Source of the DNA: Onchocerca volvulus
Taxonomy: Eukaryota; Nematoda; Chromadorea; Rhabditida; Onchocercidae
DNA: 64,000 nucleotides
Direction of reading: 5' to 3'
NCBI GenBank assembly: GCA_000499405.2
Contig: HG738139.1
Location: 15,538,858 to 15,602,857 of the forward strand
In this document: piece by piece, positions 24,201-37,932 of the stretch
Layout of the letters: every line of letters starts with the position of its first letter
Position numbering within the stretch: position 1 is the stretch's first letter
Translations under genes and position numbers: made by a program
Notes under the pieces: generated by a model
Database searches by the model: none
Told to the model about the DNA's origin: nothing
Seen by the model: only the letters and a program-made list of their open reading frames with translations

Positions 24201-27200
24201 AAAAAATATTTACACCCATCATGGTGAATTTCTTTGAGATGACCCATGCATGGTTGTGTCAAATGTTTGCTCTAACTGTAATTCAAGGTGTTATGTCAGA
24301 TTAATATTCTGAAGATCTTGTCATTAAGATTAATTTTTTGCTTCTTTTATCCTTATGAACTTTGTTTTTGCTTAATTTTCTATTATTTTGTTTATTACTA
24401 ATCCGTGCATGTGTTTGGCATGATTTAGAAAGACAGCATTCCGACAACATCAACATCTCGAGGCGGTACACCGTCCAAAGATAGCAAAGCATTGGAGCGG
24501 GCAGCTTTGAAGGTTTTTATTTTAATTTTTCAATCTTTTGTGTAGGTAACAATTCAATTCAAGATTTGCAAAACTAAATTACAGGTAACTTCCGTTTTCT
24601 GCATGTTGTTTAGCTTTCGTGTAAATTTTTGATTAGTTACGATTGGATTTGAAAATAAAGTTAACTGTTTTATATTAAAGATTTCTATATAACTGAATAT
24701 TTTAAGGAGAAAGTAAGCGAATTGCAAAACAAATTTCAACGAGCTATGTTCATGTATTCTCAATTAGATAACGAGAAATCAGCCTTATTATATGAAATTG
24801 ATTTACTGAAAGATGACATGGAAGAAAAAGAGCAACTCTTATCACAAGCTAATCGGGAATCTCGAGATCTAACTACTGTAAGTTACTTTTCCCTTCTCAG
24901 ATTTAGATCCTTGAGTATTATTCATTTTTGCTCAACCCAACAATCATTTTCTATTAAAATTAACGAATAATTTTGGCTGACGAATTAACAATTTAACACA
25001 TGATATAGGAACGATAAACTTTCCTGGATCTTATGATTTAAAAAAAAAATTGTCTTTAAGTTTATTGTAATAGATGTTATATAGTACAAGAGATGTTGTA
25101 TCAGAAATATTGAGTTTTTGATTTGCACGCTAAAATTTAAATGCAATAATTAAAAGTAAAGTGGAAATCAATTTCAGTATATTTCAAAATTAAAATCCAC
25201 TTAATTTAATTAATGAACTATTGTCAAGTAATTCAGGAAGTGAAATTGCTAAAACGTACAGTTGATGGTTTGAATGCTCAACATGAAATGTTACGATCCG
25301 AAATTGCGCATCGTGATCAAATTATACAGGTAGTTTATAATTACATAAGTAGTTGTACATTCATTGTGATTGCTGCTGAATATATTAAAGTCAACCATGA
25401 ATTCTTTTGAGTCAGATCCGAATGCACTTCGAGCCTATGAATCAGTCAAGTTTTCATTTCTCCATTCATTTTTTGAAAGACAAGCGAGAAATGCAGTAGA
25501 GAATTTTTAAGGAATGATTCGGATATGAATTTTCCACTATTTGATTTCTTTTAAATAAATTAAGAAGAATCTTCCGGATAATATTTCTGTTCCTGAACTT
25601 ACTGGACTTTCAAAATATATTGGAATTAATTTTTTTTTTCCAGGAAAACGGGTTAGTTTTGGCAGAACAAGAAAAATCTGACGATGGATTGACGAATGGC
25701 ACAGATAATATGTAAGTTATATTTCCTGAGATGCATAACTTTCAAATATTCCTCATTATGAATTGAACTTATTAAGGTGAGTGAAGTGGTTTTTGAGGAT
25801 GTGATTTATCACCTTTCTATAACGTATCTAGAAAAAAAAATGAAACTGTTGTTATAGTCGTTGATGATAAAACTGATGAAATCATTTATCCGTGCAACTA
25901 ATAATTCCATCGTTTTTAAATTTACTCAGTTTTTCTTAAAAATATTTTCGACTTCGATCTTATTGGTTACTTTTTTTTTTTTTTTTTTTACTTTCACACT
26001 TTTTATTATTCAATTCACTACATTCACTATTTATCAGATGATTATCATAGTCTTATGAATTTCTAGCGTACATTCACTGATTTAGTTACACTGTTTTTAT
26101 TCACATTAGTATCAGAGTATAAGAATTAATTAGAAACAAGCTGCAATTTCCTCTATCCTTATTCTCATTTTTAACTTTTTTCTACAAAATTGATTATCCA
26201 TTAATTGAGTTTTGGATTGGGAAAAAGTACTATGAGAATGATTTTTTAAAAGACTTCTACATGCTCTTTATCTATAAAAAAAGACTGAATTTTTAATAAG
26301 ATTTGGAGAAAATCAATTTTAGCAAGTGAAAAATTCTATAACAGGCTAAATGTTAGTTCGAATATTTCTAATGACAAGTTAAGAAATATGACTTCTCTTC
26401 CATTAAAATAATAGTTATTGAATTTGAGTCTTCACGGTGGACATGGAGTGTTAACAATAAAAACTTGAGATTAGACATAAAGTACGAGGAAAAAAAACGA
26501 AAAAACTTCGTTCTTGATTATTTGTATTTATGCGCATCTGTAGCTTTCAAAATCTGATGAAAAAGAAAGATAGTGATTTCTTTTGAGTACAGATAATTAT
26601 AAGCAAACATGGGATTTTGCAATTAAATGAAAGTTTGATACTAACACTTTTATTTTACTTTTGATTTTTTGAATCAAACCACATTTACTTTTTCATTTTT
26701 TGAATTAAAATCTCTAAATTCATATGATTTATTTCAGTATGATATCATGAGGTGACCTGACAAGATAAAATCGACTTATTTCTTCGTAATATTGAGATAG
26801 TAGTAAAAAATATTGAAAAACATTACCAAACTAATTTTTCGGTATGAAATTTATAGTTTCTTTCAGTATAACATCACTGAATAACCTGGAAGATGAAATT
26901 CACTTATTTTATGAGAATATATTTTGAAAACTTGTGAAGACATAATTATATGTTGTTTTGTTAAACCAAAATTTGCCGAGAATTTGGATAAATCTTATAA
27001 GCGATATTATATCTTTTGCTTATGTTGGAAAATAGCGGTTTCATTATTGGGTCAATTTTTTTCTAACATCACTGGGAATTAGCGAATTTTATGCTATGAA
27101 AGATTATAATAGTTTGGGATCTTGAAATATAAATAGATAAGCAAAATTATTGCAGAAAATAAAATTAGAAGATAGGTAAGGGAAGAGAATTTCATGAGAC

Positions 27201-29616
27201 AATAAAGTGGTATTAAAGAAATTAGCTGAATTGTAAGTATGGCATTTCATATGTGACGGGACGAGAATTCATTTCAAACATCATGCATTCTTAAGCTTTG
27301 ACCTTTAATTATAAAAGACTATAATTCGATGGAAAGACATTGGTCTGCGGTGCTTATTCTTAGTACTATAGTTTCTACAAAATTTTCATTTCATGCCAGA
27401 ATTCTTTTCCTCTTTTAAAGTCTTTTTTTTTTTTTTTTTTTTAACCAGATTTAGGATCAGAATTGGCAGTTATGTTTTATTAATTTTTTTTTTGTTGTTT
27501 TAATTTAGTTTCAAAAAAATTCCGATATTAATTATCATTATTCATTTTGATTAAGATTGACTGTAAAGCTGTTATGTTTCAGCCCTCCACTGATATTTTC
27601 TAAAGCAACAATAGCACTTGTTGAAAAAGCCGTGCCTGGTTCTTCTTCAATTGATGAAAAAGTTAAAAGATTAGTTGACGTGGTAAGTTTTTGCAAGAAG
27701 TCTTTAATGCAACAGTGATATTAAAATAAGATGAAATGGTAAAAAATGGATGTGATGATCTATCGTCTAATTGAGTGCAATTTGATTATTTCAAGTCTTT
27801 TCTTTCCTAATTCAATACACTAGTTTTCATTTAAATATTTTTTTCTTTTTTAGAATAAGAAGATGCGCCAACAAGTAGAAGAAGCGGAACAGTTATTGTA
27901 TGTTAGAAGAACAGCTCGTAATGATCTTATGAGCAACGCGCAGAACGGTATTCTCGGTGATGAATTACAAAGTGTGCATCAACTGTTTTCTTCTTTTTTT
28001 CCATTTCTCGAAAATTAGTAGCATCACAGGAATTAATGGATATTATTTTACAATAATATCTGGGTATTGCTATGCCTCATTTTAACATTTGAAAATGCAT
28101 TCTGGACACTGAAAATAATGTTTGAGATACTAAGCATTAACAAAAATATGATAATGAAATCCATAGAGGCTGAATTATTGATATTAAATTTTTGACTTAA
28201 ATGATTGTGAAACTATTTCAGGAGATGCAGCCAAACAATTAGCGGAAATCAAATTTAAATTACAAGAAGCAGAACGTGAAAATACGAATTATCAGGGCAA
28301 TGTTGGTTCTTAGTTTTTTTTTGATTAAAAATAGACTTTCCATTTTTTTTTTTTTGAATGATTTGTTTTTCATTGAATTATCTTTAATGAAGGATAGGGA
28401 TAAGTTTTTCTATTTTAGTTTTTAGAATGCAATCACTAAATTAAAAGAATTTGCATTTGTGAAGGGTTATGTAAAATGATCAATATAATCCAAAGTAGTA
28501 TGTGATTGAAATATATTTATTTTATAGCTGATACGTGTAGATGGGCAAATGAAAAGGTATAAAGCCACTGCTGAGCAAGCAGAGAAAGAGCTCGCCGAAT
28601 TAAAATCTCAAAATCGGCAATTGAAAAAAGAGGTATGTTATTTTCTTAGTATAAAGAGACGAAAGGCCGTTATTGATGTCTTGAAATATTGATGTTTCCA
28701 CTCCCTTCAATCTTTTATTGCTGTTTTAACGTTATGGTAAACAATATGATTATCATATTTTACTCAGTCAAAGACTATATTTTTACTTGACATGGCAATT
28801 GGATGTTATAAAATGAAAATATGTATGAAAATATATTCCATAATTTTTGACAAAACGAAGATAAGCAAATATTTAAGAATTGTATCGAATTATTAACTGC
28901 TATATAAATAACAACGTTTCGAAAACGAATAAAAATCAGAAGATTTCCTAATAAATAATTAAAAAAGATGATGTAACAAGAAATATAATAATAAGTTGCA
29001 ATGAATATTATTTTCCAATGAATGAAAAAACTTTATACAATTATTTTTGAGTAATAATTGGTATAATGGAATGAAGTATTAACTAATATAAGAGATTAAC
29101 GAATATATTTTAAAATTAACGGTTTCGCATAAATAATTATAGCCGATAATTCAGTACTATGGCATTATTATGACTATTATCTATTCCTTATTCAATCCAC
29201 ACATCTCAGCATTCATTTAATGCACTAATACCATAACTCAGAAATTTTTGCCGATTACAAAATTTGAAAAATTGAACGGAAAATGGAGAACATCTCCCTT
29301 CCTTCTCCTTTAAAGATGGAATGGCAATTAACTTATAAAAGATTTTCGCTTCAGGTTTTGCTTGCTTACTTTGTCAACATTGTACGTTATTCTTCTTACA
29401 TTTAAGGGAAAATATGAGCTGATTAACATGGAAAAATTTGAATTATTTCAATTATGGATAAATAATTGGCACATACAAATGATTGATTATATTTTTTGAA
29501 ATTTATTGCAGCTTCGTGATAAAGATAATGCCCTGGACGAGGCCAAGGAGACAAATCGTCATTTGCAGAATAGAATTGAAAAATTACGTTTATCAGGCTC
29601 TCGAAGACCTTTATGA
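21229..29616 (+). CDS. LRRFIP: LRRFIP-type coiled-coil protein (Flightless-interacting family), 12 exons
   Basis: This family binds the gelsolin-family protein Flightless-1 and, in vertebrates, feeds into cytoskeletal, Wnt and nucleic-acid-sensing pathways. The assembled protein is 370 residues and almost entirely coiled coil. The N-terminal segment ([19 protein letters not shown], then [15 protein letters not shown]) and the C-terminal helix ([19 protein letters not shown] followed by [15 protein letters not shown]) match the conserved ends of LRRFIP1/2. A Ser/Thr linker ([11 protein letters not shown]) lies near residue 75. Exons: 21229-21315, 21883-21969, 23283-23321, 24429-24512, 24707-24877, 25237-25329, 25644-25711, 27583-27682, 27854-27947, 28222-28301, 28528-28632, 29512-29616. 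All lengths fit phase. Exon 9 could be read through instead of spliced at 27947, giving an early stop. The start follows an acceptor by two bases. Confidence 0.88.
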
Positions 29617-30615
29617 TTGTGAAGTTAGAAATCTTCCATTTCATCCTTTCTTATCTCTATTTTTGGATTTTCGATGTGCTTAAATAGTTAATAATCTGTA
29701 ACTTGGTGCTAATGTTTTTTGGATTGTTTCAGACGAACTACTAACTGTTTCTTCATTAATGTGAAATTAATACGATAATGCTTTAAATTTATTTTATGCT
29801 TCGATCATTAGATTCTCCACAGCCATCTCAAACATTACTGCCAGTACGATGTGGTAATTCATATGACAGAGCCATTTGTCCTTACGGTAATTTCATCGAT
29901 GTTTACTCTTTTTGTTTCTCCATAGTTCGGCATTATCGAACTCTTTCATTTAGGTGAGTTCTGTATCGACTCACTGGTATTTTCTTTGTCATAATTATGT
30001 TAGTCTTTAAATTTTCATAGTTTGCTTCATTATCGAATTAACTTATTAGTAATTGAACTTTGAACTTTTTATTCCTCTAGATTTCTCGATTATTTGCTTA
30101 TTTATTTATTTTTTTTATGTGACTGGTTGCCAAGATAAGTAGGCTAAATAATTGCTATTTTATTGCTGTGATTGTTGTTCAAAAATGGTTATGTTGATAA
30201 TTTGATAATTTTTGTAGTGTTTGTGTTATTTTATACTTTTTTTAATTGTATTCGAAATTTTCTAGAAACTAAAAGTTTTTGTTTTTGGAAACAAGCAAAT
30301 GGTACTATGCAAGTTTTTTATTATTATAATTTTAAGTTCTACATGCAATCCTAAAATAGCCAATATTAGCATAAATTCTCATTAAAAAATCAGCATTTAT
30401 TTGCTTCCTGTTTGGACAAATAATCACAACATTTTTCTCTTATCTAGCTAAGTTAGTGATTTTTACAAAATCATACATTCATTGAAATGCATATAATTTT
30501 TTGAAGGCGGAGTTGAGCGATTTATCCATAAGCATGATAAATTACGAGGGGCGTATCAGTCTTTCTCTTATCTTCCAACTGCAATTCACATTTCTCGCAT
30601 TTTCATTCATTTTTA
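29617..30615 (+). other. about 1 kb spacer between LRRFIP and pdf-1; possible extra exon at 29812-29886
   Basis: The spacer is mostly AT-rich and non-coding. One segment, about 29812-29886, has an acceptor (CATTAG), an open frame reading SPQPSQTLLPVRCGNSYDR, and a donor (CGGTAATT). It could be an alternative last-but-one exon of LRRFIP, but the donor it would need inside the previous exon is weak. I did not include it in the model. Confidence 0.3.
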
Positions 30616-30624
30616 GAATTAATT
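30616..30624 (+). other. probable trans-splice acceptor and short leader of pdf-1
   Basis: CATTTTTAG ends at 30616, followed by AATTAATT and the ATG at 30625. An acceptor this close to a signal-peptide start codon supports both the start choice and spliced-leader addition. Confidence 0.5.
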
Positions 30625-33600
30625 ATGTCGATGATGATTGTGGTAAGCAACATCAGCAAAAGTACTCTTCGTACTTTCTCTTTTTTCATTCTTACTGTTA
30701 CGATTGCATCAACTTTTGATTTCGGTGATCCAATGGTAAGTTATTGGCTATCTGTTATGATTTGAAATACTAAATCAAAAAAAGGAAAAGTTGATGATGA
30801 TTAAAGACTTATTGAGTTCTTTTAGAAATCGTTCTGAAATATTATAAAAACTTTCAATTGATGAAAGTTAATTGAATTATTATTATTATTGCTGACTAAA
30901 TATATGAAAATTATGTTAAAAATCTTATAAACTCAATATTTAAATGATTGTTTCGTTAAAAGACTGGATAATTTAATGAAATAAAAAAAAAAAATAAACT
31001 TTTTAATAATGTGCAAATTTAAGTTTTTATGATTTGAGATGATTTTTATTTTGATAACTTGAATATTCTTATTTCAAATTTATCACCTTATCATTCTCTC
31101 ATTCTTCCCTTGTTTCTTATCTTTATTTGGTGAGCAAAAATATATCTATTTTTAATATTTAGTGCATAATTGTTCGATGTTTTTTTCCGCAATTTTAAGC
31201 AATGATTTAATATTTAAGTTTTTTATTATTTGTTAGATAACTTATGTTGCTTAAAAAAAAAAAAAACGAAAAAAATAATCATCATAATTATAATGCGCGT
31301 GAAAACCAAGAATGAAATAAATGCTCAAAAAAAATTTTTTTTCTTTATCGTTGTATAATAAAATTTTTTTTTCTTTTTGATGTATTGATGTTACAATCAG
31401 TCATTTTGTATATTTCTTATATTAATCATATTTATTATGATTTTATTATTCAATCATAACGATAAAGATAGTATTATCATGATTATGTCGTAATGATTTT
31501 GATATCAATTGCATATGTTAGGAGCATTTTTAGAGAAAATAACAGCGATAACATATTCCATATTGATTAGATAATTATATAAGTATGATACAAGCAAGAA
31601 ATTATTTTGATTGATTTAATAAAGGATGAAAAATTTAATCATATAATTAAAATCAATGACCTGTAAAAGTGATATGAACATTGATTTGTTTCAATGTAAC
31701 ATAAAATAATGGAAAATGATTATTCAGATAAAGAAGATTATCTCAAGAATTATCCCATTAAAATAATAAGAAATCTTTGCTAAAATTCATAATTATTGAT
31801 TTATAAAAATTACTTTGACCGTTATTACTCTGACTTTTATCTCCTATTTAACAAATCATGAGATCATTAAGGTATTAATTGGATCGGCGATATCCATTCT
31901 GTCATTTTCCTGGCAGATGAAATTTACTATAAATTTAAGAAAACATAAAAGTTATATATGAATTTCGATATTAATTATCGACATGTAATTGATTATTCAA
32001 TTACAACTTTTTGGAAATATTATCAATAGTTTGTTTGTTTATGATAAATTGATAAAAAACGTCTGAGGATTTTATCATTAATCAATTGGAATTCTTTCAA
32101 AATATACCAATGATAATATTGAAATAGATTGTAAAAATAAGCCAAATTATACTTTTTTACTTCTATATCTTTCTTTCTTGTTTTTTTTTGCTTTTTTTTT
32201 TGTTTTTTTGTTTCTTCCAAATCTGTCTTGAAATTTTGATATTCGTTATGTTCGTTTCAAATTTTTTAATTGTGATTCGTTCGTTTTAAGTTTCTTATTA
32301 TTTCTTTTTTTCACCATTTAAGTTTACTTTGTATGATTAATGAATATAACTATTATTTGTAAAAAGAAATAATTTCTATTAATTTTTCCAGTTTAAATTT
32401 GATTCAATAAATGATGAAGAATATATCTAGAAGAAATAATAGGATTTAGGAAATGGCATTTTTTTTTTTTTTTTTTTTTCATTCACATTAAAGGAAGTGA
32501 TGATAATAAAGTATAGATATGAAAAAAATAGAAACAATTAAAGATAAGGTAAGAGTATTGTTAAGATAATATCTTAAGCAATATTATTAAAAATTATGAT
32601 ATTACTAAGGAGAATAATGAGTTTAATTTATGATCTTACAATTGTTTACTTGCTTTTTCAACGAATCATTTGTGCTACAATCATAATGAAATTTTAATGA
32701 GTAATTTCTATGAGCTTATATATGTTATATTAAAAATTTATCGAATAATACAACTTGAAACAGTATCAAATATCAAAAGAAGCTATAATTTTTTATTTTT
32801 TCATCTTCTTTTTCAAAATGGGACAAATTTTTTCGTTACAAATTAATAAAATATTACTATGAAACCAAAAAAAAAAAAAAAAAAAAAAACAGAAGAATGC
32901 AACAAACAAAAAAAGAAAAATGATTGGGAATTGAAGAATAATATCAATAATTCGAAAGAGTTTAATTTAGTACAGAATTATTATGCTAATGTTATCATTG
33001 ATTTTTGATTTCATACTTGAAAAAGTTTTTTGTTTAATTAAGATTTTTATTAAATTTAACTCAAAAGAAAAAGATATTATTGTTTTGCTTCTTTTTATTC
33101 CTTTAACTAATTTCTATATAATTTGGCAGGAAAATAAGGATGATGAATATAATTTAAATTACTAATTTGATCGAACCTAATTTGATCTGATCTAATTTGA
33201 TCAATTAAAAAATTATTGCTGTAAAATCTTGTTCTCAAAATTCCTGGAAAATAGCTGTAATATCTTACAGAAAAAGTCCATTTTCGAATATGAAAATTAG
33301 TATTTCTAGTTTCAGCATGTCAAGTTATTCATTTATTTTTTTTTTCCTTGACGTTTTTGATTTTTTTCTAACAAATTAATGTAAAATAATTTTTACATAT
33401 TCGAAAATGAAATGTGAAGTTATGATATTAGGAAATTTACTTTAATTTTAAAACTAAAAAATATCGAAAAAGTCGAAAAAAATAAATTTTCGAAAGTTAA
33501 AAGCTATTTTTAAATCTTTTTTTATAGACATATCAGTAAGTATACAAAAAAGAAAGTAATAAATGAAAATGATAAAACGGGTAAAATTAATCTGAAAATA

Positions 33601-35242
33601 CTCAAAAATTAATAATACAAATGAATAATTTCAAAAATAATATTATTATCAATTGAACTTCCTCAACTTTTTGAAGCATTGTTTTACAAATCTAAAATTT
33701 CAAATCAAGAAAAAAATAAGTTAGTCTATAAATTATTTCTTTTTACACTTTTTTAAAATTATGATTAAAAAATTATAGCATTTTTGTGGTGAAAATTTCC
33801 CAAACTATTTGACAATTATTTCTTTTTTTTTTCTTTCAATTATAAGCAAATTTTCTTTTTTATGTTTAAAAAAAACATAAACGAGGAAATTTCACACAAT
33901 CAATACATGTGTGAGATAATGAAATATACTTATTTTTCATTTTTTAAAATTAAGATCGATAAAATTATCAGTGAATTAATGCAAATGCATAAAGTGATAG
34001 TTTTCATTTTTCAAAATTGAAATTGATAAAATCATTAGGTAAAAGATATTAATAATATTATAATATAATGATATCAATTAAACAAATATTTAGACAAATA
34101 ATTTGAACTGAAATAATTGATAATTAATTGTGTCGTAATCAAAATTACTAATACTATTAGAAATGCAAATAAAAAATGTTATCATTTGATATAATGATAA
34201 TAGTTAATATATATTTATATGACAAATAATTTGAGCTGAAATGCTCGGTTCTTATTTGAGTTCCAATTAAAATTTAAAATACCAATAAAAATATAAATAA
34301 AGAAAATTGATATCATTGTAATATAATTTTATCAATTAATTAATTTATATGCATTGATCGAATGAACAAAAACGGCTGATATTTAATATTAAATTTTGTT
34401 AAAAAAATGAATGAAAAATATCAACATTACTGCAATATGATGATATTAATTAGAATCGAGAAAAAAAAAATAATCACCGAAAAGAAAAAAAAAAAAAAAA
34501 ACAAAATTTTCTACTTTTTGATACGTAAAAAATATTTCATTCAATGATTTCCAATAGATTACGGTAAAAAAATTATAAAAAATTGTATTTTCAGGTACGG
34601 TAGAAATTTTTTTTGTAAATCAAAAATCTCACTAATGAACTGGAAATAAAATTATTGTTACATAAACTATGAAATGCTATTTATTAGAAACCCGTGCAAT
34701 AATTTGTCACAATAAAATTTTGTCAACCATGATAAAGGGACAAAAAATTGTTTATCTTTTTTTTTATCATATCATATAATTTTTGTATACCAAGATATTT
34801 CCTCATATTATTTTGTTCGATGAAAAAAGTTTTGCGCTATTTTTATAAAAAAAAAAAAAAATCTTTTAAATGAATCATATTCTTGCCCGATTATTTAATT
34901 TAAAATTTTATTTTTAAATCAATCATATTCTTGCTCACTGTTTTACTTCAAATTTTCATTTCTTCCACAAAAAATTTTAAATTTAATGAATTTTCTTTTT
35001 TTTTTTTGTTAAATAATTAATTTATTATTTTGAAGTATGGTAATAACGATATGCGAGAAATATGGAAACGAAGCAATGCGGAACTTATCAATGGATTAAT
35101 TGGGATGGATTTGGGAAAATTGGCAAAAGCTGGCAAAAGGAGCGTATCATCGCTGATAAGAAACGATGAAAATATCAACAGCAATCATCAATTTAACACT
35201 ATGAATTTGCACAAGTTATTAACAAATCGACATCGCTATTAA
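30625..35242 (+). CDS. pdf-1: PDF-1 (pigment-dispersing factor) neuropeptide precursor, 2 exons
   Basis: This encodes a secreted neuropeptide precursor of about 105 residues. Exon 1 (30625-30735) gives a signal peptide, MSMMIVVS.. with hydrophobic core TFSFFILTVTIAS, and ends in phase 0 at GTAAGT. Exon 2 (35036-35242) starts in phase 0 after TTATTTTGAAG and carries the peptide between basic cleavage sites: WKR, then SNAELINGLIGMDLGKLAKA, then GKR. The Gly supplies a C-terminal amide. The core is nearly identical to C. elegans PDF-1 peptides, which act through the class B receptor PDFR-1 in locomotion, arousal and mate searching. The tail (ending NLHKLLTNRHRY) has no further dibasic-flanked PDF copy, whereas C. 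elegans pdf-1 encodes two variants. The acceptor has A at -3, which is unusual, and a small middle exon in the 4.3 kb intron cannot be excluded. Recognition of the peptide is firm; the link to exon 1 is inferred from phase, signal peptide and position. Confidence 0.85.
33933..34040. repeat. degenerate direct repeat in the pdf-1 intron, period about 67 bp
   Basis: TTTTCATTTTTTAAAATTAA followed by GATCGATAAAATTATCA recurs about 67 bases later as TTTTCATTTTTCAAAATTGA then AATTGATAAAATCATTA. These are two diverged copies. Confidence 0.5.
34040..34455. repeat. decayed tandem repeat in the pdf-1 intron, period about 128 bp
   Basis: GACAAATAATTTGARCTGAA starts at 34093 and again at 34221, exactly 128 bases apart. 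A more diverged third unit follows near 34350. AT-rich blocks of the form ATATAATGATATCAATTA precede each unit in the same order. About three copies are recognisable. Confidence 0.6.
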
Positions 35243-35313
35243 TTGATATTACATTCATCTGCTTATCATGATTAATTCATTAACATTATCAGTAAATCAT
35301 GCAATATTGAATT

Positions 35314-35319
35314 AATAAA
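35314..35319 (+). promoter_or_regulatory. poly(A) signal of pdf-1
   Basis: AATAAA occurs 72 bases after the pdf-1 stop codon, the first canonical signal on this strand. Confidence 0.5.
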
Positions 35320-36674
35320 AATAATTTTTGCCATTTTCTGTCATTCATTTTTTCTTTGACCATCAAATTGTCAAATACCATAATACTACTCATCCAAATA
35401 TCACCGTAATAATGCTCGAAGAACAAAAAAAAAAAATCTAAACATTATACTAAGTAAGTAAATATCAAATGTGATAAAAATGATAAGCATAAATATGTTC
35501 AAAAAATATTGATAATCATCTTATCATAGACTTAGTTCGAATAATTACATTTAATGTTCAATGAGTAATTAAACTATTTCGATAAATAATGGAAGATTTA
35601 ATATAAAATATTATCAATAAGGCATATCATTTAATTTGAACCAATCAATAATACCAATTATTGTTTTTTCCTAAACATCAAGTTTCATCTGATTTTAAAT
35701 TTTATTTAATTGTAATAACAATTTTCACACAAAACAATTGATAATATCATCGATGATGACGAGAACGACAAAAGTTTTCAAAAATTAGATTGATAAATGA
35801 TTAAAAATTGAATTAATAATAATGATAATGCGCAGAAAAAAAAAAGTAGCAAAATGATTAAAAAAAAATCATTTCCTTTTTTTTCATTTAAGTTTATGAT
35901 TTTATATTTTCTATATACAAATAATTATTTTCTAAATACAGAAAGCTATAATTTTTTCATAACAAACTAATTATTTTTTCTTACTTGCTTAATTTTTTTA
36001 AAATTATACTATGTTTTAACTCTCTTTTATTCCATAATAAATATTTTTGAAATAATTATATTTATATCGTTTTTTGTAAGTTATGACAATAAAATTAGTT
36101 ATATAACGTAATTAATTAATTTTTTTTTAATTGCACATTAAAAATAAAATTAAAAAATGATAAAATGCCGAAAAAATAATAAATAAAACAAAAACAATGG
36201 AATTATCTACAAAATAATATGAATTGTTTTGTTATCAGAAATATTGATGAAACAGTAATAATTGATTGTTTGTGAAGATTATTAGTAAAAGAGATATGTT
36301 TTTTCCATTATATGATATATTAATTAATAAATATAGAGTATTAAAATACTGATTAATTGCTACATTAATTAATAGCTCAAAGTTTTTAGGAGAAATCAAT
36401 AATTAGTAATTTATCAATGATAAATTGTAGTTGATAATTTAGTAGCATTAAAATTTCAAATTTTACAATGAATCAACAAAATATATGAAATAAAAACATC
36501 AATTTTTTGTAAATAATAAGTGAGAATCATATTTTTTATAAGTTTAGAAATTTAACCGAATAAAATCAATTATATGAAATTATTAATATTATAATTTAAT
36601 ATTGGCAATAATTTATTTAATTATGTATGGTAATAATTAATATAATTATATATCTAGCAGCAATTAATAGGATC

Positions 36675-36845
36675 AAATTATCATTTTAATCTTAAACATC
36701 ATGTCTAGTTGATCATTTCATTTTTAAGTTATTACTTTATTTTTAAATGTCATGTGTCAAGTTTAAATGTCAAGTTGTTATTTCAATTCTGAATATCATA
36801 TAAAAAATAATATTCCAATGTTAAATGTCAAACTTAATTGACAAG
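36675..36845. repeat. degenerate short tandem repeat (unit about 30-40 bp)
   Basis: Units of the form TTATTTCAATTTTAAATGTCA followed by TGTCTAGTTG or TGTCAAGTT recur four to five times with heavy divergence. The best-conserved block is TTAAATGTCAA. Confidence 0.45.
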
Positions 36846-37932
36846 ATAAGATAATTAATTGATAAGATAATAATGTCGCATATTTTTGACATAGTTAAAT
36901 TTAATTGAAAACATGTTTAAATTTTGGCAAAAATAAAAATCGATCACAGCTCTTTGTTATTAATTATCATTGCCTAATCAATTTATATAGTTTTAATAAA
37001 CTAAAAGTAATAGATCAACAAATTAATTCGAATTGTTATAGTTTTGTTTGTTACAGTTAAGTTATTTAATTATAGACACAAAATGCATTAAATTCATTCA
37101 AATTTATTTTGTTTCACACTAAAAATTGCAATAACGTAATGGGAAATATTATTCATAATAAAGAGACAAATATGAAAAATAAATAGATTCCTATTGAATG
37201 GATTGAATTGAATAAAATTAAATTGAAAAGGGAAAAAAAAAAAAAAACTTTCGAACTAAAGATGCTAGCAATCAAAAACGTCATTATATTTTTGATGAAG
37301 AATAAATTGGAAAAAAAAAAAGAAAGAAATAATAAATGATGAACCTTTTTTTTCTGTTTGTTTCAAAATATACAATTTAAAAGTGGAACTTTTCATAATA
37401 AATGGAAAAAAAAATTAAGTAATGAGAAATAATGTTTAAATTTTTAGAAAAAAAGAATTATAAAATAAAACGAAAAAAAAAAATCTAAAGCAATATATGA
37501 TCTATAAAATAGAAAAGATGAATTTGAATATTTTCTATTATAAATGAAATTTTTAAAAATGCTGCTATTTAATCAAGCATATTCATTGTTTTAAGATGAT
37601 ATTATTCTTTCTTCTTTTTTTTTCCAATTTACCCAATTTTTTCTGATACATTTCAGGTTTAACATGTAATAATAGTATGAATTTATTCGAAATTAATTTT
37701 TAAAATGCATTTCGCAAAGAATAAAAAAAAAAATGCTTAGAATACCTAAATTTTTGAATATAATATTTCTATTCTATTATCAAATTGAGTAATTAATCAT
37801 TTTATGCAATCTAAGTAATTAATTACTGTCTTTTTGTACTTTCATCTTTATTAATTATAACGAATGCAGAGTAAAATATAAATCAATATATTCGTCTCTT
37901 TTATTTTTTATAACTAATAAGAATAGTAAAAT

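Noticed and set aside
30501..30550. Peptide KAELSDLSISMINYEGR resembling a second PDF core
   Set aside because: It lies before the signal-peptide ATG, in a different frame, lacks an upstream dibasic site and a GKR/GRR end; the similarity is short.
32983..33165. Plus-strand ORF ending NKDDEYNLNY inside the pdf-1 intron
   Set aside because: An acceptor-like TTTGGCAG precedes the last part, but the frame stops after 11 codons, which would remove the peptide exon; no donor.
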